Notes under the pieces: model-generated
What the model saw: only the letters and a program-made list of their open reading frames with translations
What the model was told of the DNA's origin: nothing
The model's database searches: none
Assembly: GCA_002256395.1 (NCBI GenBank)
Contig: NKJG01000003.1
Coordinates: forward strand, 516,536 to 580,535
DNA from: Bacteroidetes bacterium B1(2017)
GTDB taxonomy: Bacteria; Bacteroidota; Bacteroidia; UKL13-3
DNA length: 64,000 nucleotides
Direction: 5' to 3'
Position numbers and translations under genes: made by a program
In this document: piece by piece, positions 8,120 to 14,981 of the stretch
How positions within the stretch are numbered: the first letter of the stretch is position 1
How the letters are laid out: each line of letters begins with the position of its first letter

Positions 8120-8335
8120 TTAATCTAGTTTAAATGATTCTTTAATTAAATCCCAATCCATAGGCTTTTCGTTAACAGAATCGCTGATACGTTCACGTAC
8201 GATTTGTTTGTGCCAGTCGGGTACAGGTAATTCCTCTTCCGTCTCAATTGTTATAAAATCGAGCGAGTTTAAATACTCAATTAAAGATATTGCCTTATTG
8301 GAGGAAACATCTGGAATGTTTAATGTAAGCTTCAT
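8120..8335 (-). CDS. Antitoxin of the ParE-type pair
   Basis: A 71-residue acidic protein, first gene of the toxin-antitoxin operon. The N-terminus (MKLTLNIPDVSSNKAISLIEYLNSL) may form the strand-helix DNA-binding part, and the tail (MDWDLIKESFKLD) has the form of toxin-wrapping tails of Bacteroidota ParE antitoxins. It would neutralise the toxin and repress the operon. Identification rests mostly on position and size. Confidence 0.78.
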   Translation of the reverse strand: MKLTLNIPDVSSNKAISLIEYLNSLDFITIETEEELPVPDWHKQIVRERISDSVNEKPMDWDLIKESFKLD

Positions 8336-8475
8336 GATTTTGGTGCTAATAGATCATTCTAATCGTATCCCAAAAATACGAATAATTTGTTTTTTTTTCT
8401 TTAGATTTTTATTGAGTTAAGGATTATAAAAACCTTTCGAACCCTTCGCTTGCTGTTACAGGTTGCCTAGGAAGT

Positions 8476-8532
8476 GAAACCTCTTTCTCTTTCTGTTTCT
8501 CTTTCTTTCCTTGAGTAGTTTTTTACCACATT
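8476..8532 (+). repeat. Second copy of the CTTTCT / TTGAGTAGTTTT module
   Basis: Nearly the same sequence as 7717-7775, in the same orientation, on the other side of the toxin-antitoxin operon. Confidence 0.68.
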
Positions 8533-8544
8533 TTGCTTGCTATA

Positions 8545-9090
8545 AAAAGTGTTGTGCTTGGTAGCGCAGGTGCAATGGTACTTGGTATGCGGTGCTGTGC
8601 TGGCTAGACTTAGTGTTATGTGTTATTGGAAAAGTGTTGGGGTACTTGGTATGCGGTGCTGTGGTGGCTAGACTTAGTGTTGTGTGTTAGTGGAAAAGTG
8701 TTGGGCTACTTGGTATACGGTGCAGTGCTGGCTAGACTTAGTGTTATGTGTTAGTGGAAAAGTGTTGGGCTACTTGGTATGCAGTGTTAAGCATAAATGC
8801 CTTACTGATATATAGCTTGGTATGAAGTGTTACCCTTCGATACACGCTGGGCAGGTAGGATGGTATGAAGTGTTGTGCTTGCCTGCAAAAGTGTTAGGCA
8901 TAAATAACTAAATGCAGAAGTGCATGGTATGCGGTGTTGTGCCTTTTAGCATAGGTGATATGGATACGTGCCTAAGTGTTACCCTTTAATACACTCAGTG
9001 CAAGTAGGAAGGTAGGAAGTGCAATGCACGCGAGCAAAAGTGTGATACCTAAATGCCTAGTTGCAGTATGGCTTGGTATGAAGCGATAGG
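8545..9090. repeat. Non-coding satellite: 64-bp tandem units and degenerate relatives
   Basis: CTTGGTATGC/AC begins at 8581, 8645, 8709 and 8773, an exact 64-bp period with three full units (8581-8772) and the start of a fourth. Units differ by a few substitutions only. The rest, to about 9090, is built of looser GGTATGAAGTGTT/GGTATGCGGTGTT words, with a second-order repeat of about 149 bp (AAGTGTTACCCTT at 8825 and 8974). The period is not a multiple of three and there is no open frame. The + strand is strongly rich in G and T. Confidence 0.85.
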
Positions 9091-9466
9091 TGTATAACGT
9101 ATAGTGTGTAAACTGTTAACACAAAAGAGGTACACCAAGAATAAAAATGAAGTACTAAAACACCTTCTGCAAGACATAAATTTCTAATTGAATTAGCTCA
9201 AAACCTTTTTTTAGAATAAAAATTCAAAAGTGAGCTCCGTGCCAAACTTCATTTTATAGATATTTTTTCTGGCTTAAGCATCCATTTCTCACCTCTCAAC
9301 TCCCATTTTCCTCTACAGCAACAAGCGTTTCCAGCGAGAGTAGATATTTATCTATACATCGATATTTATCTAGGAAACAAAAAAAAATATCTATGTTTTG
9401 GGTGTTGAGCAAGCCCAATATTTGTGACATAAATTTTTAGAATATGTCGAACCAAATTAAAACAAA
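9091..9466. other. AT-rich spacer without recognisable feature
   Basis: I see no gene, no promoter of consensus quality and no repeat here, apart from a short ATATTTATCTA direct repeat near 9345-9375. Confidence 0.5.
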
Positions 9467-9472
9467 GTGCTT

Positions 9473-10243
9473 ATGAAAGCTACAAGTTCCAATCATCTTA
9501 AACAGATGACCAAGGCCGAGGGCCTTATCACAAAATTTGAATCATTCGGTTCAAATTTTAATCCACCAAATGCAAACATTAGTTTGCAAGCGCTAAAAGA
9601 CAATATAGCGCTAAACAAGCAGCTTTTGTTTGATACAAAAGCGAGCATTAATTTGTTGGTGAATTACCAAAACTCTAAAAACAAAATTTTAGAGGAAGTA
9701 AACGCCAAAGTGCGGCAAATTGAATTAATTGTAAAAGCACTAGAAGTAGAAGAAAGTACGCTAGAGAGTGTAAAAACGATTAGCGCTAACTTTAAACCTA
9801 GGAAGCGAAAACCAGTTAATCAAATTGCCAGTGCTACAGAAGGAGAGCAAGGCACAGTAAGCCCTGCTTTACCAGACGCTGTACCAAATGAAAAACTAAT
9901 TGGATCGCGTGCCACGCATAAATTTGCCGAGCGCCGTTTAGATTGGTTAGAACAATTGGTAGATTACCTCACCCTTATTCCAAGCTATGTGCCAAACGAG
10001 CCCGATTTAACAATAGAAGGTCTTAAGACCTATATTGAAGAATCGAAACAAGAACTAGCATCGTGGCACAGAGAAAGTGAAAAGCTAGACGCTTTGCGCA
10101 TTAAACGCGACGAGCAATTGTTAAACGAAAAAACAGGTTTAGTTACCCTTTTCCGCAAAGCCGTTTTCTACGCTAAATCTCTCTACCCTCGCCACACAAA
10201 AGAATACAAAGAGATTGAGAGGTTTTTGTTTAAAAGAAGGTAG
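9473..10243 (+). CDS. Coiled-coil protein of unknown function
   Basis: A 256-residue protein, counted from the ATG at 9473; a GTG two codons upstream is also in frame. It has no signal peptide or membrane segment. Helical, charged segments lie at about 35-100 and 150-235 (for example LKTYIEESKQELASWHRESEKL), with a proline- and serine-rich break between (about 108-140). The basic C-terminus ends FLFKRR. No family is recognised. It precedes the M15 peptidase by 124 bases on the same strand, but a repeat cluster separates them. Confidence 0.6.
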   Translation: MKATSSNHLKQMTKAEGLITKFESFGSNFNPPNANISLQALKDNIALNKQLLFDTKASINLLVNYQNSKNKILEEVNAKVRQIELIVKALEVEESTLESVKTISANFKPRKRKPVNQIASATEGEQGTVSPALPDAVPNEKLIGSRATHKFAERRLDWLEQLVDYLTLIPSYVPNEPDLTIEGLKTYIEESKQELASWHRESEKLDALRIKRDEQLLNEKTGLVTLFRKAVFYAKSLYPRHTKEYKEIERFLFKRR

Positions 10244-10249
10244 GAGTCC

Positions 10250-10340
10250 GCTTTTGGCGGCTGGCAACTAGCCTCTGGCAGCTGGCTCCTGGCATTTTTA
10301 GCTTTGCTTTTTTTGCCAGCAGCCAGCAGCCATTCAGCAA
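10250..10340 (+). repeat. CTGGC-rich repeat cluster with inverted half
   Basis: GGCTGGCAACTAGCCTCTGG and CAGCTGGCTCCTGGCA, then after a T-rich centre the inverse GCCAGCAGCCAGCAGCC. The same words recur at 36496-36525 and 40906-40942. The whole can fold into one long hairpin. Confidence 0.7.
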
Positions 10341-10367
10341 CATCTTAAATGAAGAAACAATTTTTAC

Positions 10368-11102
10368 ATGAAAACACCACTACACCCTATAAGCATACCA
10401 TCGATATATAAGAATAGCGCCGGAGCTCCTTTGCCCTTGCCTTTGCGCATGGCCTTATGTACACCCGATACCCTTTTGGCTATAGAAGGCCTAGCCCAAG
10501 CAATAGCCAAACAGGGCGGTAAATTAGTGTTAAGCGATCTTTACCGTAGTTATGATATGCAAGCCAAATCGCACCAAGATTATATAAAAGGTAGAAAGAA
10601 AGCCTTTAGTCCGCCCCCAGGCGGCAGCCTACACGAGGCAGGCCGTGCCTTTGATTTAGACCTAAGTGCTCTTAAAATACCCCTCCCACAATTTTGGGCT
10701 TTGGCTGCTACCTATGGCATACAACCCATAATTAAAACACCCAATCCTAAAACATCCGAAGCCTGGCATTTTGATTGCTTTGGCTCACACGCCCTCGTAT
10801 ACACGTATTATAAAGCAGGAAAAGGAACCAACCTAAAACCCTATGCTGCCGCTGCTGCCAGTGCCATCCTTGCCACAGGTGTACACGTAGATCTATTTGG
10901 TTCGAACCAAACCCAAGCCGCCCTACAAGCAAGCCTAATTAGGCTAGGAAAGAACATAGGCAATATAGACGGAAAGCTGGGCCCATTATGTATGAAAGCC
11001 CTGCTAGAACTAAACATTGCCTTTGAACCTCTTTCCATGGTTAGGATGCTGCTTTCTGTAGAGGCATTGCTAAAAGAGAAATTTCCTGCTGAGTACGAGT
11101 AA
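10368..11102 (+). CDS. M15-family (VanY/VanX-like) peptidase with C-terminal peptidoglycan-binding-like domain
   Basis: A 244-residue protein. The zinc-peptidase signature is complete: S-x-H-x2-G-x-A-x-D at residues 87-96 (H89, D96) and ExWH at 131-134 (E131 catalytic, H134 ligand). Residues about 165-235 resemble a small helical peptidoglycan-binding repeat (GNIDGKLGPLCMKALLEL). Known relatives are D,D- or L,D-carboxypeptidases, or endolysins that cut the stem peptide. There is no signal peptide, which is unusual for a wall enzyme and more like a phage endolysin, so an endolysin origin is possible. The ATG at 10368 is the only good start. Confidence 0.85.
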   Translation: MKTPLHPISIPSIYKNSAGAPLPLPLRMALCTPDTLLAIEGLAQAIAKQGGKLVLSDLYRSYDMQAKSHQDYIKGRKKAFSPPPGGSLHEAGRAFDLDLSALKIPLPQFWALAATYGIQPIIKTPNPKTSEAWHFDCFGSHALVYTYYKAGKGTNLKPYAAAAASAILATGVHVDLFGSNQTQAALQASLIRLGKNIGNIDGKLGPLCMKALLELNIAFEPLSMVRMLLSVEALLKEKFPAEYE

Positions 11103-11124
11103 GACCTGCGGCGGGTTTTTACAA

Positions 11125-11150
11125 CAAAGGTCCCTGAGCTTGTCGAAGGG
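11125..11150 (-). repeat. CTTCGACAAGCTCAGG-family unit
   Basis: TCCCTGAGCTTGTCGAAGGG, the reverse complement of the unit that occurs inside the anti-sigma gene. It lies just before the terminator. Confidence 0.75.
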
Positions 11151-11190
11151 GAATCTGCATGGAGAATACTCTATGCAGATTTTTTTTTGC
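11148..11190 (+). terminator. Rho-independent terminator downstream of the M15 peptidase
   Basis: Stem ATCTGCAT / ATGCAGAT with an ATACTCT-containing loop and eight to nine T. Nearly identical to 5597-5638, including the following GCACGCAGCTAAAAA. Confidence 0.82.
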
Positions 11191-11203
11191 ACGCAGCTAA
11201 AAA

Positions 11204-11457
11204 ATAGCCCGGGCGTTTAGGCCCGGGATAAGGGATTGTAGAGTAACAAAATAGGAGGCCTTTAGGCCTTTTCTGCTGCAAATGGTTTTGCTTAATAAAC
11301 AAATTCTATTCAAAAGGAGAGAAGGCCTAAAGGCCTAATAATGGATTATCCTTTACCTGTTATCCCAAGCCTAAAGGCCTGGGCTATTGTTATAGATTGG
11401 TAAGGTTTTAGTTGAAAGGCATGCCTTTCTTTAGTAAGGCTGTTGCAAGTTACGTAG
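11204..11457 (+). repeat. 184-bp MITE-like palindromic element, full copy with right flank
   Basis: Core at 11204-11387, with the same terminal and internal AGGCCTAAAGGCCT palindromes as the copy at 7460, and the same right flank ending in TGTTGCAAGTTACGT. Differences from the other copy are a handful of single substitutions, which suggests recent spread. Confidence 0.87.
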
Positions 11458-11462
11458 GATGT

Positions 11463-11540
11463 GAGACCTCTTTCTCTTTCTGTTTCTCTTTCTCTTTCTG
11501 TTTCTCTTTCTCTTTCTGTTACTCTTTCTTTTCTAGTACT
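11463..11540 (+). repeat. CTTTCT tract
   Basis: About 75 bases of TCTTTCTCTTTCTGTT units directly before the YwqK/MORN gene. They occupy the place where its promoter would be expected. Confidence 0.75.
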
Positions 11541-11548
11541 ATTGCATA

Positions 11549-12640
11549 ATGAAACAAACTATTAATTTTATAGGATTACTTCTTTTACTAAGCGTGTGCC
11601 AAATGGCTTATGCGCAAAAACAAGTGAAGATATATTACGATAGTAAATGGAAAGTTTGTAAAGAATCAAAGGCTGCTTATTACCGCATTGCTAAGATGGA
11701 TGAAAAAGGTAAAGCCATTGGTTTGGTTAAAGATTATTACATAACAGGTGAGCTACAATTTGAAGGACACTATTCGTATATAGACAAATACGATAATGAA
11801 AAAGATACCAAAGAAGGCTTATGCAAATGGTATTATAAAAACGGAAGATTATCGCAAGAAGCCTACACCCAGGATGGCTTTTTTGATGGACTTAGAACCC
11901 ATTGGAATGATAGTGGTGAAAAGGAATATGAAGCTCACTATAAAAAGGATTACCTCCACGGCAATAGGAGCACCTTTTATGCCAATGGAAAGCTTAAAAC
12001 AAGTGAAGAATTTAAAGAGGGATATAGAGTAGAAAATTGGACCACCGAATGGGATGAGGGCGGTAAGTGTATGAAAACACTAAATGAAGAGTTTGTAAAA
12101 CAGGAGGTACATAGTTACTATGAGCCTGTAGATTTACCTCATATAAAAAGTAAGATAATAGAAGGTAAAGGAATGCTGATAAAATGCACCTTAGATACAG
12201 GCTTTACCCAATGGCTTACGTTTCCATTAGACGATACAAGTAATTTTACGCTTGAATCTACCATGAGCTATAAAAGTGGAAATGAAAAATCCATCTATGG
12301 ACTTTTGTATGGGTATAAAGACATGGATAACAACCATTTTTTTATGCTCAATTCAACGGGCTATTACTTTTATGGATCGATGCTAGATGGAAAGATCTCT
12401 GGCATGGAAGGCTGGATGTATTCGGAGGTGATACATAAAACGAGTGAGGGCAATAAATTAAAAATAAAGAAGCGTAACAATCAGCTTCAATATTATATAA
12501 ACGGCCAACTAATGGGCAGTCTCGAGTATCAAAATCTTGCAGGAAATTTCATTGGACTCTCCATCGTAAAAGGTCCCCTAGAAGTATATTTTGAAACACT
12601 AAAGGTGAGGCAGGATATTGGAGCCTTGAATAGGGAGTAG
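11549..12640 (+). CDS. Exported MORN/YwqK-repeat protein with LamG-like C-terminus
   Basis: A 363-residue protein with a signal peptide at 1-22 (cleavage after MAYA). Residues about 45-160 hold YwqK/MORN-type repeats (LCKWYYKNGRLSQEA, DGLRTHWNDSGEKEYEA, HGNRSTFYANGKLKTSEEF). These are often labelled antitoxin YwqK by homology, but here nothing points to a toxin partner. Residues about 200-355 have the strand pattern of a concanavalin/LamG-like sandwich (NFTLESTMSY, KLKIKKRNNQLQYYINGQL, LEVYFETLKVRQ). Probably a surface or periplasmic protein; function unknown. Confidence 0.77.
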   Translation: MKQTINFIGLLLLLSVCQMAYAQKQVKIYYDSKWKVCKESKAAYYRIAKMDEKGKAIGLVKDYYITGELQFEGHYSYIDKYDNEKDTKEGLCKWYYKNGRLSQEAYTQDGFFDGLRTHWNDSGEKEYEAHYKKDYLHGNRSTFYANGKLKTSEEFKEGYRVENWTTEWDEGGKCMKTLNEEFVKQEVHSYYEPVDLPHIKSKIIEGKGMLIKCTLDTGFTQWLTFPLDDTSNFTLESTMSYKSGNEKSIYGLLYGYKDMDNNHFFMLNSTGYYFYGSMLDGKISGMEGWMYSEVIHKTSEGNKLKIKKRNNQLQYYINGQLMGSLEYQNLAGNFIGLSIVKGPLEVYFETLKVRQDIGALNRE

Positions 12641-12644
12641 GGGA

Positions 12645-12830
12645 AGAAAGTCGCTGGTCGCTGGTGGGAAGAAAGTCGCGGGTCGCTGGTGGGAAGACAG
12701 TCGCTGGTAAAGATCCTGTAAAAGCATGGAGGATATTCGTGCAGATTTTTTTTTGCCAGAAAAAAAACACCATCGACCAGTAACCATCGACCAGTAACCA
12801 GCGACCAGCGACCAGCGACATTCTTTCGAC
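12645..12830. repeat. Inverted CGACCAG heptad arrays around a decayed terminator
   Basis: Left arm 12650-12705 reads TCGCTGGTCGCTGGT; right arm 12768-12820 reads ACCAGCGACCAGCGAC. The two arms are complementary, so the segment can form a very long hairpin. Between them, 12724-12756 is a decayed copy of the CTGCATGGAG...GCAGATTTTTTTT terminator. The rest of the 12641-13025 spacer holds only the hairpin repeat listed at 12908. Confidence 0.78.
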
Positions 12831-12907
12831 AGCCTCCCAACCTCTCATCCTCCAATTCCTCACGCTTCACGCCCTCCGCCTCACGCTTTCACGCCTTTCC
12901 TAATCTC

Positions 12908-12964
12908 CCGCAGGTCTTACCATGCCTAAGTCTTGCACCGCAAGCCGTCCATGCAACGCCATGC
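12908..12964 (+). repeat. Hairpin repeat, left copy beside the DUF2779 gene
   Basis: CCGCAGGTCTTACCATGCCT, a CTTGC/GCAAG hairpin, then CCATGCAACGCCATGC. It matches 14428-14482 in inverted orientation. Confidence 0.75.
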
Positions 12965-13025
12965 TACTGCCATGCCTTTTTTCATTCTTTGATTAATCCT
13001 CAAATTGCAATACTTTGCTCTTGCA

Positions 13026-14408
13026 ATGAGACCCCTCTTATCCAAAACCACCTACCTCTATGGCATGCAATGCCACAAGCGTTTTTACCTCAATCGCTAT
13101 CATAAAAACTTAGCTAATCCAGAAGAGGAACAAGCGCAAGCAATTTTTCAAACAGGAACCGATGTGGGACTTCTAGCCCAGCACTTGTTTCCTGGAGGCA
13201 TAAATGCCCAAGGCGAGGATAAATGGCATGGCGAGGCAAGTGTGAAACGTACTCAGGAGTATCTTAAAACACATTCTATTATTTACGAAGCAGCCTTTTT
13301 ATTCAATGGCGTTATCTGCGCGGTTGATATCTTGGTTCGCAATGGCAATGCCTTTTATGCTTATGAGGTTAAATCTACCAATAGTGTAAAAGAGCAACAC
13401 ATAGAAGATGCGGCTTTACAATATTATGTGCTTAGCAATTGCGGTCTGAACCTACAAGATTTTTCAATTCTACATTTCAATAAAGAATATGTGCGAGTAG
13501 GAGAAATAGATATTGCCCAGTTATTTACGGCAAGTTCTGTAATGGCAGTGGTAGAGGCCAAGCAAGCGTTTATTCCCAAAAACATTGCCGACTTTAAGAA
13601 ACTTATGTATCTAAAGAATATTCCTATTGTTGAAATGGGGCCGCAGTGTAATAAGCCGTATGCATGTAATTTTAGTGATTACTGTAGTAGCTTAATTGCC
13701 TCTCAATATAATTCTGCAATAGAAGAAGTAGAAACGAGAATCGAGAATCGAGAGACGAGAATAAATAGAAAGGAGTGGGAATCATTTACGGCGGGCTTTG
13801 AGTATCCTTTGTTTTTTTTCGATTTTGAGACCATCATGTATGCGGTGCCGGAGTTTAACTTCTCTCGGCCCTACCAGCAAATACCCTTTCAATACTCTTT
13901 GCATATTTTGCTACAACCACACGCCAAACTCTTGCACACATCTTACTTAGGAAATGGCGTGGCTGATCCTAGGCCAGATTTATTGGAGCAAATGATTCGC
14001 GAGCTTGGAACTAGCGGAAGCATTATTACCTGGAATATGAGTTTTGAAAAAGGCATCCTTGCCAAACTAGCTATCGACTTTCCAGAATACCAAGAAGAGC
14101 TACTAGCCATACATAACCGAATAGTTGATCTAATGACTCCTTTTAGACCTTCGCAAGCCATTGTACAAAGCGCAGCGTTTAATGGCAGCTATTCTATTAA
14201 AAACATCCTTCCTGTGCTGGTGCCCGAGTTGAGTTATACCTCCCTTAACATACAAGAAGGAGGCACGGCTAGTTTTAGGTATGGGCAGATGGGGGCAATG
14301 GGAGAGGAGGAAAGGGAGCAGACTCGAGCGGATTTGTTGGAGTATTGTTGTTTGGATACTTTGGCTATGGTGAGGATTTGGGAGGCAATTGAGAAAGGCA
14401 TGGTGTAG
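13026..14408 (+). CDS. DUF2779 protein: PD-(D/E)XK-like domain plus RNase H-like exonuclease-like domain
   Basis: A 460-residue protein from the ATG at 13026; an in-frame TTG at 13005 is less likely. The N-terminal half looks like a Cas4/RecB-type nuclease: an early cysteine (MQCHKRFYL), VDILVRNGNAFYAYEVKSTN as the D...ExK core, and cysteines near 205-220 (CNKPYACNFSDYC) that may hold an iron-sulphur cluster with the first. The C-terminal half is DUF2779, with FFFDFETIMYAVPEF (DxE) and a late YCCLDTLAMV aspartate, as in DEDD exonucleases. Some relatives lie in phage or defence islands. It is flanked by inverted hairpin repeats. A DNA-processing role is inferred; the substrate is unknown. Confidence 0.82.
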   Translation: MRPLLSKTTYLYGMQCHKRFYLNRYHKNLANPEEEQAQAIFQTGTDVGLLAQHLFPGGINAQGEDKWHGEASVKRTQEYLKTHSIIYEAAFLFNGVICAVDILVRNGNAFYAYEVKSTNSVKEQHIEDAALQYYVLSNCGLNLQDFSILHFNKEYVRVGEIDIAQLFTASSVMAVVEAKQAFIPKNIADFKKLMYLKNIPIVEMGPQCNKPYACNFSDYCSSLIASQYNSAIEEVETRIENRETRINRKEWESFTAGFEYPLFFFDFETIMYAVPEFNFSRPYQQIPFQYSLHILLQPHAKLLHTSYLGNGVADPRPDLLEQMIRELGTSGSIITWNMSFEKGILAKLAIDFPEYQEELLAIHNRIVDLMTPFRPSQAIVQSAAFNGSYSIKNILPVLVPELSYTSLNIQEGGTASFRYGQMGAMGEEEREQTRADLLEYCCLDTLAMVRIWEAIEKGMV

Positions 14409-14427
14409 CCTGCCTTCGGCCGCCAAC

Positions 14428-14482
14428 GCATGGTGTTGCATGGTCGTAAGCTTCGCTTACTTAGGCATGGTAGGACCTGCGG
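14428..14482 (-). repeat. Hairpin repeat, right copy beside the DUF2779 gene
   Basis: In reverse complement it reads CCGCAGGTCCTACCATGCCT, then a TAAGC/GCTTA hairpin, then CCATGCAACACCATGC. The stem bases differ from the left copy on both sides, so pairing is kept. Confidence 0.75.
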
Positions 14483-14644
14483 TGTTGGAAGTAGAGAGGT
14501 TTGGAAGGGAGGCTTTGTTTATTGAATTGTTTCAAAAGACATTAACAAATATTCATGTTTATTTCTATTTCGTTTTGATACCTTGCAGGTAGATTTTGTT
14601 GAGTTTAAATTGATTGATAGAATTTACTAAATGAATCATGGAAG

Positions 14645-14881
14645 ATGGAGTCTACTATAATAACAACTAGTGCATTTAAACCAGTTATTGAAGTGAAATT
14701 GGAAGATAGGAATAATGTAATTGATGTTTTTGAGGTAAGTACATTTAATAACCCACAAGCAATAGGAAAAGTATTTGATGAGTTTTTTGAAATTTCAAAG
14801 TATTACAATTGGAGCCATTACAAATTGGAAAAGGAAAACAAAAAATTGCGGGAAGAGCTGGAGGAGTTGAAGGGAGGGTGA
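14645..14881 (+). CDS. Small protein with C-terminal coiled coil, unknown
   Basis: A 78-residue protein. The N-terminal part has two short strands (STIITTSAF, VIEVKLEDRN), then a helical part ending in a strongly charged heptad segment (LEKENKKLREELEELKGG). It lies 100 bases before the NERD-Hsp70 gene on the same strand with no terminator between, so the two may be co-transcribed. No family is recognised. Confidence 0.55.
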   Translation: MESTIITTSAFKPVIEVKLEDRNNVIDVFEVSTFNNPQAIGKVFDEFFEISKYYNWSHYKLEKENKKLREELEELKGG

Positions 14882-14981
14882 TTTAAAATTGTATAGGATG
14901 TATGAGAAGTTGAGAGGATTGTATATGGCAAATTGTGGGAAATCGAATCTAAAAGTGAAATAAATATTAAAAACTTAAACG

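Noticed and set aside
8208..8420. 70-codon + strand frame opposite the antitoxin
   Set aside because: Shadow of the antitoxin gene; the minus-strand pair has the expected toxin-antitoxin form.
10250..10340. Intrinsic terminator after the coiled-coil gene
   Set aside because: The inverted CTGGC repeats can pair, but no T tract follows the right arm and the same words occur in places that are not gene ends.
12529..12870. Minus-strand frames rich in VAGRWSLV peptides
   Set aside because: They are read-through of CGACCAG heptads, which are open in several frames.
14389..14592. 67-codon frame after the DUF2779 gene
   Set aside because: It overlaps the 3' end of that gene and translates the hairpin repeat; no support for a protein.
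14898..14963. Possible 21-residue peptide between the coiled-coil gene and the NERD-Hsp70 gene
   Set aside because: Short frame with an ATG but nothing else to support it.
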